Shown here piece after piece: positions 41,506-48,383 of a DNA stretch of 64,000 bases. This DNA is from Patescibacteria group bacterium (GTDB lineage Bacteria > Patescibacteria > Paceibacteria > Paceibacterales > UBA10102). The DNA lies in contig JANBVJ010000001.1 of the NCBI GenBank assembly GCA_024239055.1, positions 124,001 to 188,000 on the forward strand, in the 5' to 3' direction. The notes under the pieces are model-generated. The model made no database searches. It was not told the DNA's origin and saw only the letters and a list, made by a program, of their open reading frames with translations. Both the position numbers and the translations under genes were made by a program. The number at the start of each line of letters is the position of its first letter. Positions within the stretch are counted from its first letter, which is position 1.

Positions 41506-41718
41506 ATGGCCAGCTCTTCTAGCACAAATAACGTCACACGCAAGTTCATAGTAAGCGCGAAAGCGAATGAAGTACCATCAGATACTGAGATTCTCCGCGC
41601 AGAACTTCTTGCAATATCATGGGTTGAAACAGTAGTAACTCTCCCAGGTGGATTTGCCGGTTTTTCAGCTGATGGAAATCTAGATCTTGTTGTGAAGACG
41701 GGGTCATTGGATGACTAG
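41506..41718 (+). CDS. 70-residue protein, function unknown
   Basis: ATG 41506 follows AAGGGG. The protein (MASSSSTNNVTRKFIVSAKA ... TGSLDD) has no cysteine, membrane helix or motif I recognise; a central VETVVTLPGGFAGFSADG stretch looks beta-rich. It sits alone under the inverted-repeat promoter. Confidence 0.5.
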   Translation: MASSSSTNNVTRKFIVSAKANEVPSDTEILRAELLAISWVETVVTLPGGFAGFSADGNLDLVVKTGSLDD

Positions 41719-41724
41719 TAGGAA

Positions 41725-41814
41725 GGTTTGAGCGATGAAGATATATTTAATTAATCTGTCACTCAAACCCAATCACTTGAGTATATAATATAGATTGTAT
41801 TTTCAAGTGATTGG
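41725..41814. repeat. Two nested inverted repeats upstream of the 93-residue gene
   Basis: GGTTTGAG (41725-41732) pairs with CTCAAACC (41762-41769), and CCAATCACTTGA (41769-41780) pairs perfectly with TCAAGTGATTGG (41803-41814). A TATAAT lies inside the second loop (41784-41789). The elements share base 41769. Each could be a terminator hairpin, an operator or part of a structured leader. Confidence 0.55.
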
Positions 41815-41847
41815 AACGCAAATTAACAATTCAAGGGGAGGGGACTT

Positions 41848-42129
41848 ATGTCCTTTATTATTATTGGGATTATTGCTTACTTTATAGTAGGTATAATCCT
41901 CGAAATTCTTCAATATTTTCACATTCCGTGGATTTTCCGACCAAAACGAGGATGGAAATTATTAAGGGATTTCTTACTTGGCATTTCATTGTGGCCTTTA
42001 ACGGCTATTGGTATGGCAATTTTTATGCTCAGGGGAAAGAATCCCTGGGTCGGAAAAAACATGATGGTAAGTATAAAAGAGACTATCCACCATGGAGATG
42101 GCACCACAACTGAAACCAGTTGGCCATAA
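41848..42129 (+). CDS. 93-residue membrane protein, function unknown
   Basis: ATG 41848 follows AGGGGAGGGG, a strong ribosome site. Two hydrophobic helices are visible, about residues 3-20 (FIIIGIIAYFIVGIILEIL) and 43-60 (LLGISLWPLTAIGMAIFML), followed by a polar tail. An overlapping ORF in another frame from 41811 was rejected because it has no ribosome site. Confidence 0.5.
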   Translation: MSFIIIGIIAYFIVGIILEILQYFHIPWIFRPKRGWKLLRDFLLGISLWPLTAIGMAIFMLRGKNPWVGKNMMVSIKETIHHGDGTTTETSWP

Positions 42130-42157
42130 AATTCTAGCTAGTAGAATAACAAAAAAA

Positions 42158-42228
42158 GAGGAAGTCAATTAGCTATCACTTGTGATATGACTTCCTCCTA
42201 TACTTGAGTTCATAACAATAGTTATGAA
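42158..42228. repeat. Inverted repeats downstream of the 93-residue gene
   Basis: GAGGAAGTCA (42158-42167) pairs with TGACTTCCTC (42188-42197), with TATCAC/GTGATA nested inside (42174-42187). A second hairpin, TTCATAAC-AATA-GTTATGAA, is at 42209-42228. No T run follows, so these are not ordinary terminators. Confidence 0.55.
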
Positions 42229-42259
42229 TTGAAATATAGGAATATTAAAATTAGATATA

Positions 42260-42293
42260 GGGGAGCCTTAATATGGCTCTCCTTTGGGTTTTC
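42260..42293 (+). terminator. Terminator at the end of the island
   Basis: GGGGAGCC-TTAATAT-GGCTCTCC (one G-T pair) followed by TTTGGGTTTT. The khpA promoter starts two bases later. Confidence 0.6.
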
Positions 42294-42294
42294 C

Positions 42295-42323
42295 TTGACA
42301 TATCTGTATTACATCACTAAAAT
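42295..42323 (+). promoter_or_regulatory. Promoter of khpA
   Basis: TTGACA (42295-42300), a 17-base spacer and TAAAAT (42318-42323). The leader to 42383 is about 53 bases with no clear ribosome site. Confidence 0.65.
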
Positions 42324-42382
42324 ATATAGCATCTAGTAATCAGAAAAGGTCGTAAAAGAAAAACATATCTGAATATACAGTC

Positions 42383-42730
42383 ATGGCAGAAAAAGATCAG
42401 GAACTTTTAGAGTTCATCGTAAAAGCTTTAGTGGATAGCCCAGATAAAGTACAGGTGAAACGTTCAGTTGACGAAATGGGCACACTTCTTAGCTTAACAG
42501 TAGATGCGGCAGATATGGGTCAGATTATCGGTCGAGACGGTTCAACCGCTCGAGCCATTCGAACCCTTATTCGCATCATTGGTTTAAAAAACCATGCCAG
42601 AGTGAACCTCAAGATTGAGGAGCCCGAGGGAGGACGCAGAGCACCGGCATCTGAAAAGACAGAAGAGAAACCAGCTGAAGCTCCAAAGGAGGAAGAAAAG
42701 AAAGACTCTTTGGAAGATTTGAAGCTCTAG
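42383..42730 (+). CDS. khpA: KH-domain RNA-binding protein KhpA
   Basis: Small single-KH protein that binds RNA, usually partnering KhpB. The 115-residue protein has DQELLEFIVKALVDSPD, the GxxG loop in IIGRDGSTARAIRTLIR, and a Glu/Lys/Pro tail of about 35 residues that the family normally lacks, resembling the S16 tail. rimM, normally between khpA and trmD, is absent. Confidence 0.88.
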   Translation: MAEKDQELLEFIVKALVDSPDKVQVKRSVDEMGTLLSLTVDAADMGQIIGRDGSTARAIRTLIRIIGLKNHARVNLKIEEPEGGRRAPASEKTEEKPAEAPKEEEKKDSLEDLKL

Positions 42731-42748
42731 GTTTTATTGAGAAAACAG

Positions 42749-42790
42749 GAGAACGGTGCTACATTACATCTGTAGTCCGTTTTCTTTTTT
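42749..42790 (+). terminator. Terminator abutting the trmD start
   Basis: GAGAACGG pairs with CCGTTTTC, with CTACA/TGTAG inside, followed by TTTTTT. The trmD ATG is the very next base, so trmD has either readthrough transcription or an internal start. Confidence 0.65.
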
Positions 42791-43468
42791 ATGGAATTTA
42801 ATATAATTACAATATTCCCTGATTTCTTTGATTCTTTTAAAAAAGAGTCGCTTTTGAAAAGAGCTCAGGAAAAGAAGCTACTAAGTATCAATGTTTATAA
42901 TCTTAGAGATTTTTCCGATGGAAAACATAAAGTAGTAGATGAAAAACCTTTTGGCGGGGGATTGGGCATGGTAATGAAGGTAGAACCTGTATATAAAGCA
43001 GTGAAGGCCATTAAGAAGAAAAAAACAAGAGTAATACTATTTACCCCAAGAGGAAAGAAGTTTACTCAAAAAATAGCTTCAGAATACGCAAAGTATGATC
43101 AGCTCATCTTTATCTGTGGAAGATATGAGGGGGTGGATGAAAGAATTGCAAAGTATGTTGCAGATGAGGAGTTGTCCATAGGGGATTATGTCTTAATGGG
43201 AGGTGAGGTGCCAGCTATGGCGGTTATCGAGACGGTTTCGAGGTTAATCCCAGGAGTTATAGGGAAGCAAGAGTTCTTAAAAGAACGTATTTCAAAGATA
43301 AAAGGCAGAGGAGGAAATGCATTTGTTGAGTATCCTCAGTATACAAGACCTGAAGTTTTTAACCCCAAAAAAGGCAGTTCATGGAAAGTTCCTAAGGTTT
43401 TAATGTCTGGAGATCATAAAGCTATCGCAGAATGGAAGAAGAAACGAGGAAAGGTTATTGGCAAATGA
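42791..43468 (+). CDS. trmD: tRNA (guanine37-N1)-methyltransferase
   Basis: A SPOUT enzyme that methylates G37 in tRNAs with G36. The 225-residue protein has FNIITIFPDFFDSF, DEKPFGGGLGMVMKVEPV, FICGRYEGVDERI (trefoil knot) and ELSIGDYVLMGGEVPAMAVIE. Its end contains the tRNA-Tyr promoter -35. Start lies directly after the T run of a terminator. Confidence 0.95.
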   Translation: MEFNIITIFPDFFDSFKKESLLKRAQEKKLLSINVYNLRDFSDGKHKVVDEKPFGGGLGMVMKVEPVYKAVKAIKKKKTRVILFTPRGKKFTQKIASEYAKYDQLIFICGRYEGVDERIAKYVADEELSIGDYVLMGGEVPAMAVIETVSRLIPGVIGKQEFLKERISKIKGRGGNAFVEYPQYTRPEVFNPKKGSSWKVPKVLMSGDHKAIAEWKKKRGKVIGK

Positions 43469-43486
43469 GATAAAATGTGGTACAAT
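43458..43486 (+). promoter_or_regulatory. Promoter of tRNA-Tyr and following genes
   Basis: TTGGCA (43458-43463), a 17-base spacer and TACAAT (43481-43486); predicted start near 43493, five bases before the tRNA. Confidence 0.6.
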
Positions 43487-43497
43487 ACTGTTTGTCA

Positions 43498-43581
43498 GGG
43501 TCGGTGACAGAGCGGCCAAATGTACGTGGCTGTAAACCACGCGGCTTTATGCCTACGGGGGTTCGAATCCCTCCCGGCCCA
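43498..43581 (+). tRNA. tRNA-Tyr (GTA)
   Basis: Acceptor GGGTCGG/CCGGCCC with A73; anticodon stem CGTGG/CCACG with loop CTGTAAA; a long variable arm (GCGGCTTTATGCCTAC), as expected for a class II tRNA; T loop TTCGAAT. Confidence 0.93.
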
Positions 43582-43589
43582 CACAACCG

Positions 43590-43662
43590 GCCACGATAGC
43601 TCAGTTGGTAGAGCAACTCCATGGTAAGGAGTAGGTCGCCGGTTCAAATCCGGCTCGTGGCT
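43590..43662 (+). tRNA. tRNA-Thr (GGT)
   Basis: Acceptor GCCACGA/TCGTGGC with T73; anticodon stem ACTCC/GGAGT, loop ATGGTAA; T arm GCCGG-TTCAAAT-CCGGC. Lies eight bases after tRNA-Tyr. Confidence 0.92.
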
Positions 43663-43687
43663 CACAATAAGAATAAACAAGAATATT

Positions 43688-43864
43688 ATGGCAGCAAAAA
43701 GAAAACCATACGTAAGAATGAGATGTGAGGAGTGTAAAAACATAAATTATTATCTTCACAAGTCCAAGATGTTAAAGCTAAAAGAGGAAGAGCAGAAGTT
43801 AGGGTTAAAGAAATTCTGTTCTACCTGCAGAAAGCATCTTGCGCACGTAGAGTTAAAGAAATAG
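43688..43864 (+). CDS. rpmG: Ribosomal protein L33
   Basis: 58-residue zinc ribbon of the 50S subunit. Zinc cysteines lie in MRCEECKN and KFCSTCRKH; KSKMLKLKEEEQKLGLKKF is the usual linker pattern. It stands between two tRNA genes, a common arrangement before secE or nusG, but those genes are elsewhere here. Too short for many gene finders. Confidence 0.92.
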   Translation: MAAKRKPYVRMRCEECKNINYYLHKSKMLKLKEEEQKLGLKKFCSTCRKHLAHVELKK

Positions 43865-43868
43865 GGGA

Positions 43869-43940
43869 GGGGGTGTAGTGTCAGCGGTAGCACGATGGTT
43901 TCCAAAACCATTAGCCTGGGTTCGAATCCTAGCACCCCTG
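43869..43940 (+). tRNA. tRNA-Trp (CCA)
   Basis: Acceptor GGGGGTG/CACCCCT with a G1-T72 wobble and G73; anticodon stem ATGGT/ACCAT with loop TTCCAAA; D loop contains GG; T arm CTGGG-TTCGAAT-CCTAG with a G-T pair. Confidence 0.92.
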
Positions 43941-43947
43941 CGGATTA

Positions 43948-43976
43948 TTGACAGTACCACAGAGATGTGGTATTGT
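43948..43976 (+). promoter_or_regulatory. Inverted-repeat promoter, copy 1
   Basis: TTGACA (43948-43953), a 17-base spacer and TATTGT (43971-43976). TACCACA (43955-43961) and TGTGGTA (43966-43972) pair perfectly around GAGA, filling the spacer. T-rich sequence follows, so it could also terminate tRNA-Trp. A near copy lies at 44744. Confidence 0.6.
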
Positions 43977-44012
43977 TTTTAGAGAACCACCTGTTTCATC
44001 GGAGGAGCAGAA

Positions 44013-44207
44013 ATGATAGAAGAAAGGCCGAGCCTTAAAGCTGTCTTTGATGCTCGTACCTGTGACAGCTCGATTGACGGATGTGACCCTGACTGGCGAG
44101 ACTGGGTCTTAAGAAACGCTGACCCTGAGCACATGGCAGCAATAGATGAAGCTTTTCGTCAAGGCACGGAAAGTGAAGCAAAACTCAATCTTGGCATCTG
44201 GCCATAG
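44013..44207 (+). CDS. 64-residue protein, function unknown
   Basis: ATG 44013 follows GGAGGAGCAGAA. The protein is acidic and soluble (MIEERPSLKAVFDARTCDSS ... LNLGIWP) with CDSSIDGCDPDWRDW, two cysteines six residues apart and two tryptophans. I do not recognise it. First gene of a two-gene unit under the inverted-repeat promoter. Confidence 0.55.
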   Translation: MIEERPSLKAVFDARTCDSSIDGCDPDWRDWVLRNADPEHMAAIDEAFRQGTESEAKLNLGIWP

Positions 44208-44217
44208 GAGGTAAGAA

Positions 44218-44601
44218 ATGGTTAAAGAAACCGAAGTACAGGAAAGCCCAGTTTTGACACTCCCCGAAGATGCTGAGCGAGTTGAGATGCTTCGCAGAAA
44301 ACTCGGGGAGTACGAAGAACGTATCGAAACCTACCATGACGAGAACCAAAGTCAACATCCTGCATTCAGAGCGTTGCAGTTAGCAACCACGACCTGCAAG
44401 ATGACCATCCTCAAGCAATTACTGGATGAAGGTAGGGTGGTTGCCTGGGATGCTTCCAAGGCGTTTATAGATGAACGTCTGGAAGAAAATAAGAGCTCAG
44501 GAGCTCATTTCGCCGAAGCATGGATGACAGCATTTGAGGTCATCAATGACTACTGCGAAACAGGAGGTGCAAATGTAGGCGGTGGAACTGGACTGCGTTA
44601 G
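44218..44601 (+). CDS. 127-residue soluble protein, function unknown
   Basis: ATG 44218 follows AGGAGGTAAGAA, a near-ideal ribosome site ten bases after the previous stop. Mainly helical and charged: EDAERVEMLRRKLGEYEERIE looks like a short coiled coil, and the middle has HPAFRALQLATTTCKMTILKQLL. No membrane helix or known motif. A terminator follows. Confidence 0.55.
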   Translation: MVKETEVQESPVLTLPEDAERVEMLRRKLGEYEERIETYHDENQSQHPAFRALQLATTTCKMTILKQLLDEGRVVAWDASKAFIDERLEENKSSGAHFAEAWMTAFEVINDYCETGGANVGGGTGLR

Positions 44602-44623
44602 CTTCCTGTATCAACTCGTAACA

Positions 44624-44660
44624 AGCCCCAACGAGTATAAATAAGGGGCTCTTTTCTTTT
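44624..44660 (+). terminator. Terminator after the two-gene unit
   Basis: AGCCCC pairs with GGGGCT over a 15-base loop, then CTTTTCTTTT. An overlapping repeat, ACTCGT (44614-44619) with ACGAGT (44631-44636), crosses it, so the two hairpins would compete or form a pseudoknot. The rest of 44661-44743 shows nothing I can name. Confidence 0.6.
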
Positions 44661-44743
44661 AAACAAAACTTAATTCTTCTAGTTCTCCTTTTATCCTAAT
44701 CCAATCAAGAGTTCTGAACTTGTCCAAGAACCCCTGCTATTTA

Positions 44744-44772
44744 TTGACGATACCGCAGAGATGTGGTATTGT
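44744..44772 (+). promoter_or_regulatory. Inverted-repeat promoter, copy 2
   Basis: TTGACG (44744-44749), a 17-base spacer and TATTGT (44767-44772). The spacer repeat TACCGCA-GAGA-TGTGGTA differs from copy 1 by one base that keeps pairing as G-T. Downstream TTTAGAGA is also shared. Confidence 0.6.
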
Positions 44773-44807
44773 TTGTTTAGAGACAAAGGGAGACAAGGAG
44801 AAACATC

Positions 44808-45032
44808 GTGGATATCCCTAGGGATAAAACCTATCCAGAAGAAAGCGTTCAATGTCATGGATGCGGTGGGAATGGATGTCAGAAGTGCGACAATCGTGGA
44901 TGGTTAACTCCTCAAGATCATCCAGACGGGCGACGATGTGCATACTTAAAATGTAATCGTCCGCTTCCTCCAACACTGGTTGCCGTCTATCATTCTGATG
45001 AATGCGCAAAATTGGACGCACAAGTTCTTTGA
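44808..45032 (+). CDS. 74-residue zinc-finger protein, function unknown
   Basis: GTG 44808 follows AAGGAGA. CHGCGGNGCQKCDNRGW is a CxxC-x4-CxxC zinc finger like one DnaJ repeat, and CAYLKCNRPLPP plus SDECAKL gives a second possible cysteine set. A nucleic-acid or protein-binding role is inference. Overlaps nothing; the next gene follows after 13 bases. Confidence 0.6.
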   Translation: MDIPRDKTYPEESVQCHGCGGNGCQKCDNRGWLTPQDHPDGRRCAYLKCNRPLPPTLVAVYHSDECAKLDAQVL

Positions 45033-45045
45033 AAAGGAGGTTATC

Positions 45046-45237
45046 ATGGCAAAAGGCTGTGAAGAGCGAATATGCAGATGTGGCTATTCAGTTGTCTGCA
45101 CATGGATGGCAGAAGCTTGGAGTCCATTTCCTGTAATTATTAGGGCAGTAAAAAAACAGGAAGAGGAAGAGATTCCTGATCAAATCTGCCCAAACTGCAA
45201 GGAACCCATTAATATGCAGAATACGGTTCTCGTGTAA
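45046..45237 (+). CDS. 63-residue zinc-ribbon protein, function unknown
   Basis: ATG 45046 follows AAGGAGGT, a near-perfect ribosome site. Cysteines are CRCGYSVVC and ICPNCKEP, a plausible treble-clef or ribbon. Co-transcribed with the 74-residue zinc protein. An in-frame ATG at 44980 lies inside that gene and was not chosen. Confidence 0.55.
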   Translation: MAKGCEERICRCGYSVVCTWMAEAWSPFPVIIRAVKKQEEEEIPDQICPNCKEPINMQNTVLV

Positions 45238-45253
45238 TGCAACTGCTCCTTGG

Positions 45254-45287
45254 AAGGCTAACCTGCAATAGGTCGGCCTTTTTCTTT
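45254..45287 (+). terminator. Terminator after the small zinc genes
   Basis: GGC-TA-ACCT pairs with AGGT-CG-GCC around GCAAT, followed by TTTTT. Confidence 0.65.
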
Positions 45288-45291
45288 GTAT

Positions 45292-45318
45292 AAGAAAACA
45301 CCCCTATTAAGAGGTGCT
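45292..45318 (-). terminator. Terminator of the minus-strand membrane gene
   Basis: On the minus strand CACCTC-TTAATA-GGGGTG followed by TTTTCTT. It lies back to back with the plus-strand terminator. Confidence 0.65.
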
Positions 45319-45338
45319 TTCTACAATGTGTGTAACTC

Positions 45339-45659
45339 TTACATCTTTGCTGAACCCGGCAAAGCTATACCCATCTTGTTTAAGTTTCGAAAGATGGAGG
45401 CTAACAGGGCTACGGCAACAAGAACAAAGACAACTGGGACTATGAATCCAAGAGAAGGAATAGCTTGTCCTACGAGTGAGATTACTGCAAATCCAAAGAC
45501 ATATCCTACAATTCCTTTTTTCATAAATCCAGCTACTTTGCCAAACCGGAACTGTTTTTTCATAACAGCTCCCACTAGTCCCAATATGACGTCAATTCCT
45601 ATTAAGATGACAATATACTGGGTGAAGTTGCCTGCAAGTATATCTGTTAATGTTGGCAT
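45339..45659 (-). CDS. Small membrane protein, holin-like
   Basis: 106 residues with hydrophobic helices at about 15-33 (YIVILIGIDVILGLVGAVM), 48-67 and 68-90. The first helix followed by KKQFRFGKVAGFMKKGIVGYV resembles the phage holin class with D-x-L-x-G and a K-rich linker, but such proteins also occur as ordinary CPR membrane genes. No lysin or phage gene is near, so a lysis role is not supported. Diverges from def. Confidence 0.5.
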   Translation of the reverse strand: MPTLTDILAGNFTQYIVILIGIDVILGLVGAVMKKQFRFGKVAGFMKKGIVGYVFGFAVISLVGQAIPSLGFIVPVVFVLVAVALLASIFRNLNKMGIALPGSAKM

Positions 45660-45663
45660 TTTA

Positions 45664-45691
45664 TTGTATACGTACTACTATTGGTTATAAT
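45664..45691 (+). promoter_or_regulatory. Promoter of the def operon
   Basis: TTGTAT (45664-45669), a 16-base spacer and TATAAT (45686-45691), about 63 bases before the def start. A TTATCCACA sequence at 45751 lies in the leader. Confidence 0.5.
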
Positions 45692-45760
45692 ATATCAATT
45701 CTCGACCTTTATGGTATTATACAGGTCTTCAAGCTGATACTAAAAGCGTTTTATCCACAT

Positions 45761-46261
45761 ATGGCATCTTTAGAGATTACAATATATCCTAATCCTATTC
45801 TTGCAAAGAAAGCAGAAGCGGTAGGAGACGTTACACCAGGAATAAAAGAGCTTATGCCTCAGATGGTTTTTGCCATGCAAGAGAATGATGGAATTGGCCT
45901 TGCAGCCCCTCAGGTTAATGTTTCCAAACGCATTATTGTTATTCAGGACGGGGAAGAGGTAAAGACATACATTAATCCTAGGATTATACATAAATCTCGT
46001 GAAAAGCACCTAGACGAAGAAGGATGTTTGAGTCTACCTGGTATATTTTTTGATGTGAGGCGTCCATCCTCAATTGAGGTTGAGGTTCAGACTCCAGAAG
46101 GCAAACTGGTCAAAATTAAGGCCGAAGGTCTCACTGCCCGTATTCTTCAACACGAGATAGATCACTTAGAAGGGAAACTCATTATTAACCGTATTCCATT
46201 CTGGAGGAGATGGAAGCTACGGGAACAACTACAAGAGCTTAAAAATTATGCCATTCGCTGA
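45761..46261 (+). CDS. def: Peptide deformylase
   Basis: Removes the formyl group from nascent proteins; its presence agrees with a formylated initiator tRNA. ATG 45761 gives 166 residues; the in-frame ATG at 45650 precedes the promoter. All three motifs are present: GIGLAAPQ, EGCLSLPG and QHEIDHLEG, which bind the metal. The end overlaps the next gene by 14 bases. Confidence 0.96.
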   Translation: MASLEITIYPNPILAKKAEAVGDVTPGIKELMPQMVFAMQENDGIGLAAPQVNVSKRIIVIQDGEEVKTYINPRIIHKSREKHLDEEGCLSLPGIFFDVRRPSSIEVEVQTPEGKLVKIKAEGLTARILQHEIDHLEGKLIINRIPFWRRWKLREQLQELKNYAIR

Positions 46262-46871
46262 TACTCTTGTTTCCCAGGGTGTGTTAAAGACCCCTGAAAT
46301 CATTTCAGCATTTAACACAATTAAAAGGGAGGATTTTATAGAGGAGGAGGTAAAGGAATTCGCAGAGTATGACCAGGCGCTTCCTATAGGTTCAGGCCAG
46401 ACAATCTCACAACCCTATGTTGTGGCTTTTATGCTGGAACACCTTCAACCTAAAAAAGGAGATAGAATATTGGATATTGGAGCGGGTTCAGGGTGGACAA
46501 CAGCTCTTCTTTCCCATATTGTAGGGGAGCGAGGCCGTGTTATTGGTATTGAGATTATTGGAAAACTTATGCAGACAGCAAGAAAACACGTGGATACCTA
46601 CTCTTTTATAAAAAAGGGTATAGCTGAGATTATTGAAGGGGATGGACGTAAAGGATATGAACAGGAAGCTCCGTATGATGGAATATTAGTTTCAGCTGCC
46701 ATGGAAGAGGAGGAACTACCCTCAGCATTAAAAAAACAGCTCAAGGTTGGTGGAAAGATTGTCATCCCCATAAAAGAGTCTATCTGGGTTTTTGAAAAGA
46801 CAGGAGAGAGTCAGTTTAAAGAACAAGAGTATCCGGGTTTTGTATTCGTTCCTCTGGTAAAAGAATCATGA
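46248..46871 (+). CDS. pcm: Protein-L-isoaspartate O-methyltransferase-like
   Basis: SAM-dependent methyltransferase that would repair isoaspartyl residues. The 207-residue protein has the PIGSGQTISQPYVVAFMLEHL substrate motif and the SAM-binding ILDIGAGSGWTTALL, then GVLV/AAME (GILVSAAMEEEELPSALKKQL). It overlaps both def and mltG (ATGA). Confidence 0.87.
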   Translation: MPFADTLVSQGVLKTPEIISAFNTIKREDFIEEEVKEFAEYDQALPIGSGQTISQPYVVAFMLEHLQPKKGDRILDIGAGSGWTTALLSHIVGERGRVIGIEIIGKLMQTARKHVDTYSFIKKGIAEIIEGDGRKGYEQEAPYDGILVSAAMEEEELPSALKKQLKVGGKIVIPIKESIWVFEKTGESQFKEQEYPGFVFVPLVKES

Positions 46872-47881
46872 AAAAGATTATATTTATTGTCATTATTATT
46901 GGGGTATTAGTAATAGCACTTCTGCCTCTTAATCCTTTTTCTGAAAAGGAGATTGAGTTCGTAGTTACAAAGGGTGAAGGAAGCCGGGATATTGGATTTC
47001 ACTTAGAACAACAGAAATTGGTGCGCTCAACTGTTCTCTTTCGTATTTATGTCCTCACAACAGGACGTTCTGAGAAATTACAGGCAGGTACTTATCTTTT
47101 AAGTCCTGGGATGTCTATGATTGAGATTGTAGAAAAGTTTGCACAGGGAGATGTAGTAAAGGAATATATTACTATTTTGGAAGGTTGGAACATTAGAGAT
47201 ATTGGCCGGTATTTGGAGAATCAAGGAAGATTTCAGGCAGAAGAGTTATTTGAACTCGCTGGATTCCCTGCTGTAGATTACCGTACTGTTACAGATCTTC
47301 CTGCTCTTACTAGTTTTTCTTATGACTTTCTTTTAGACAAGCCTTTGTATGTGGGATTGGAAGGATATCTTTTTCCAGATACATACGCAATAACTCATGG
47401 TGAGGGGTTAAGGGATATTGTGAAAAGAATACTTCAAAACTTTAACACAAAGTTTACTGGAGAACTACGAGAAAAAACTGCACAGCAAGGAAAGAGTATC
47501 TTTGAAGTTATAACTATGGCCTCTCTTTTAGAAAAGGAGGTTAGGACTTACCAAGATAAACAAAAAGTTGCGGGAATTCTACAAAAGCGCCTGGATATTG
47601 GTATGGCCCTACAAGTAGACGCCACAGTTAACTATATAACTGGTAGAACAGATCCTGGAGTTTCATTAAAAGATACAGGAATCAATTCTTTATTTAATAC
47701 TTACAGGTATCCTGGACTTCCATTAGGTCCTATTGCCAACCCCGGAAGTGAAAGTATAGAGGCTGCTTTAAATCCTATTGAGAATCCATACTGGTATTAT
47801 CTTTCAACACCAGAAGGGAAAACTATATTTAGTACCACGTTGGAAGAACATAATATTGCAAAAGCAAAATATCTAAAATGA
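46868..47881 (+). CDS. mltG: Endolytic murein transglycosylase MltG
   Basis: Membrane-anchored enzyme that cuts nascent glycan chains. N-terminal helix at about 3-22; LysM-like/YceG body with LEGYLFPDTY, then ITMASLLEKEV with the catalytic glutamate, and GMALQVDATVNY plus YRYPGLPLGPIANPG. Length 337 is normal. It overlaps the following membrane gene by four bases. Confidence 0.93.
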   Translation: MKKIIFIVIIIGVLVIALLPLNPFSEKEIEFVVTKGEGSRDIGFHLEQQKLVRSTVLFRIYVLTTGRSEKLQAGTYLLSPGMSMIEIVEKFAQGDVVKEYITILEGWNIRDIGRYLENQGRFQAEELFELAGFPAVDYRTVTDLPALTSFSYDFLLDKPLYVGLEGYLFPDTYAITHGEGLRDIVKRILQNFNTKFTGELREKTAQQGKSIFEVITMASLLEKEVRTYQDKQKVAGILQKRLDIGMALQVDATVNYITGRTDPGVSLKDTGINSLFNTYRYPGLPLGPIANPGSESIEAALNPIENPYWYYLSTPEGKTIFSTTLEEHNIAKAKYLK

Positions 47882-48348
47882 TATTTGGAGGTCTTGAATC
47901 TTACTTTGATTTTCTTATGCAGAACTTTGGGTATGGGGGAGTATTTCTAATATCTCTAATATCAGCAGCCACCATTATCTTTCCTATTCCAGGATTTGCT
48001 GCAATTCCAATAGGAGCTCATTTCTTACATCCATTACTCGTGGCTATTGTGGGAGCTTTGGGTTCTTCTATTGGAGAATTGGTTGCGTACGGAGCTGCAC
48101 GAGGAGGTATATCCATAGGAGATGGTAAGTTCATTAAATGGTCAGAACGCCTTGCAAAATGGTTTGAAAAGATAAATGGATTCACTATTATTATACTCTT
48201 TGCCGCCACCCCTCTGCCACATGATGTAGTAGGACTGTTTGCCGGCATTATAAAGTATGATATCAAAAAGTTCTTTTTAGCCACTCTTATTGGAAAGTTT
48301 CTAATGTTTCTTGTTTTGGCCTATGGTATTGGTTTGATTTTCCCTTGA
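47878..48348 (+). CDS. VTT/DedA-like membrane protein
   Basis: 156 residues, multi-pass. The G-rich segment LGSSIGELVAYGAARGG and FAATPLPHDVVGLFAGIIKYD match the VTT (SNARE-associated/DedA-like, YqaA) fold, whose members are thought to move lipids. Start overlaps mltG. The rplJ promoter overlaps its stop. Confidence 0.75.
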   Translation: MIFGGLESYFDFLMQNFGYGGVFLISLISAATIIFPIPGFAAIPIGAHFLHPLLVAIVGALGSSIGELVAYGAARGGISIGDGKFIKWSERLAKWFEKINGFTIIILFAATPLPHDVVGLFAGIIKYDIKKFFLATLIGKFLMFLVLAYGIGLIFP

Positions 48349-48372
48349 CAAAATATATAGATTAAGTAATAT
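48345..48372 (+). promoter_or_regulatory. Promoter of rplJ-rplL
   Basis: TTGACA (48345-48350), a 16-base spacer and TAATAT (48367-48372); predicted start near 48379, just before the L10 leader. Confidence 0.65.
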
Positions 48373-48383
48373 AGAGATATCGT

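Noticed and set aside
41811..42113. 100-codon ORF overlapping the 93-residue gene
   Set aside because: No ribosome site; the 41848 ORF has AGGGGAGGGG and clear membrane helices in its own frame.
45339..45659. Prophage lysis gene
   Set aside because: The holin-like topology is real, but there is no endolysin, capsid or integrase gene anywhere in the window.
45286..45690. 134-codon plus-strand ORF
   Set aside because: It is the reverse of the small membrane gene on the minus strand and contains that gene's terminator.
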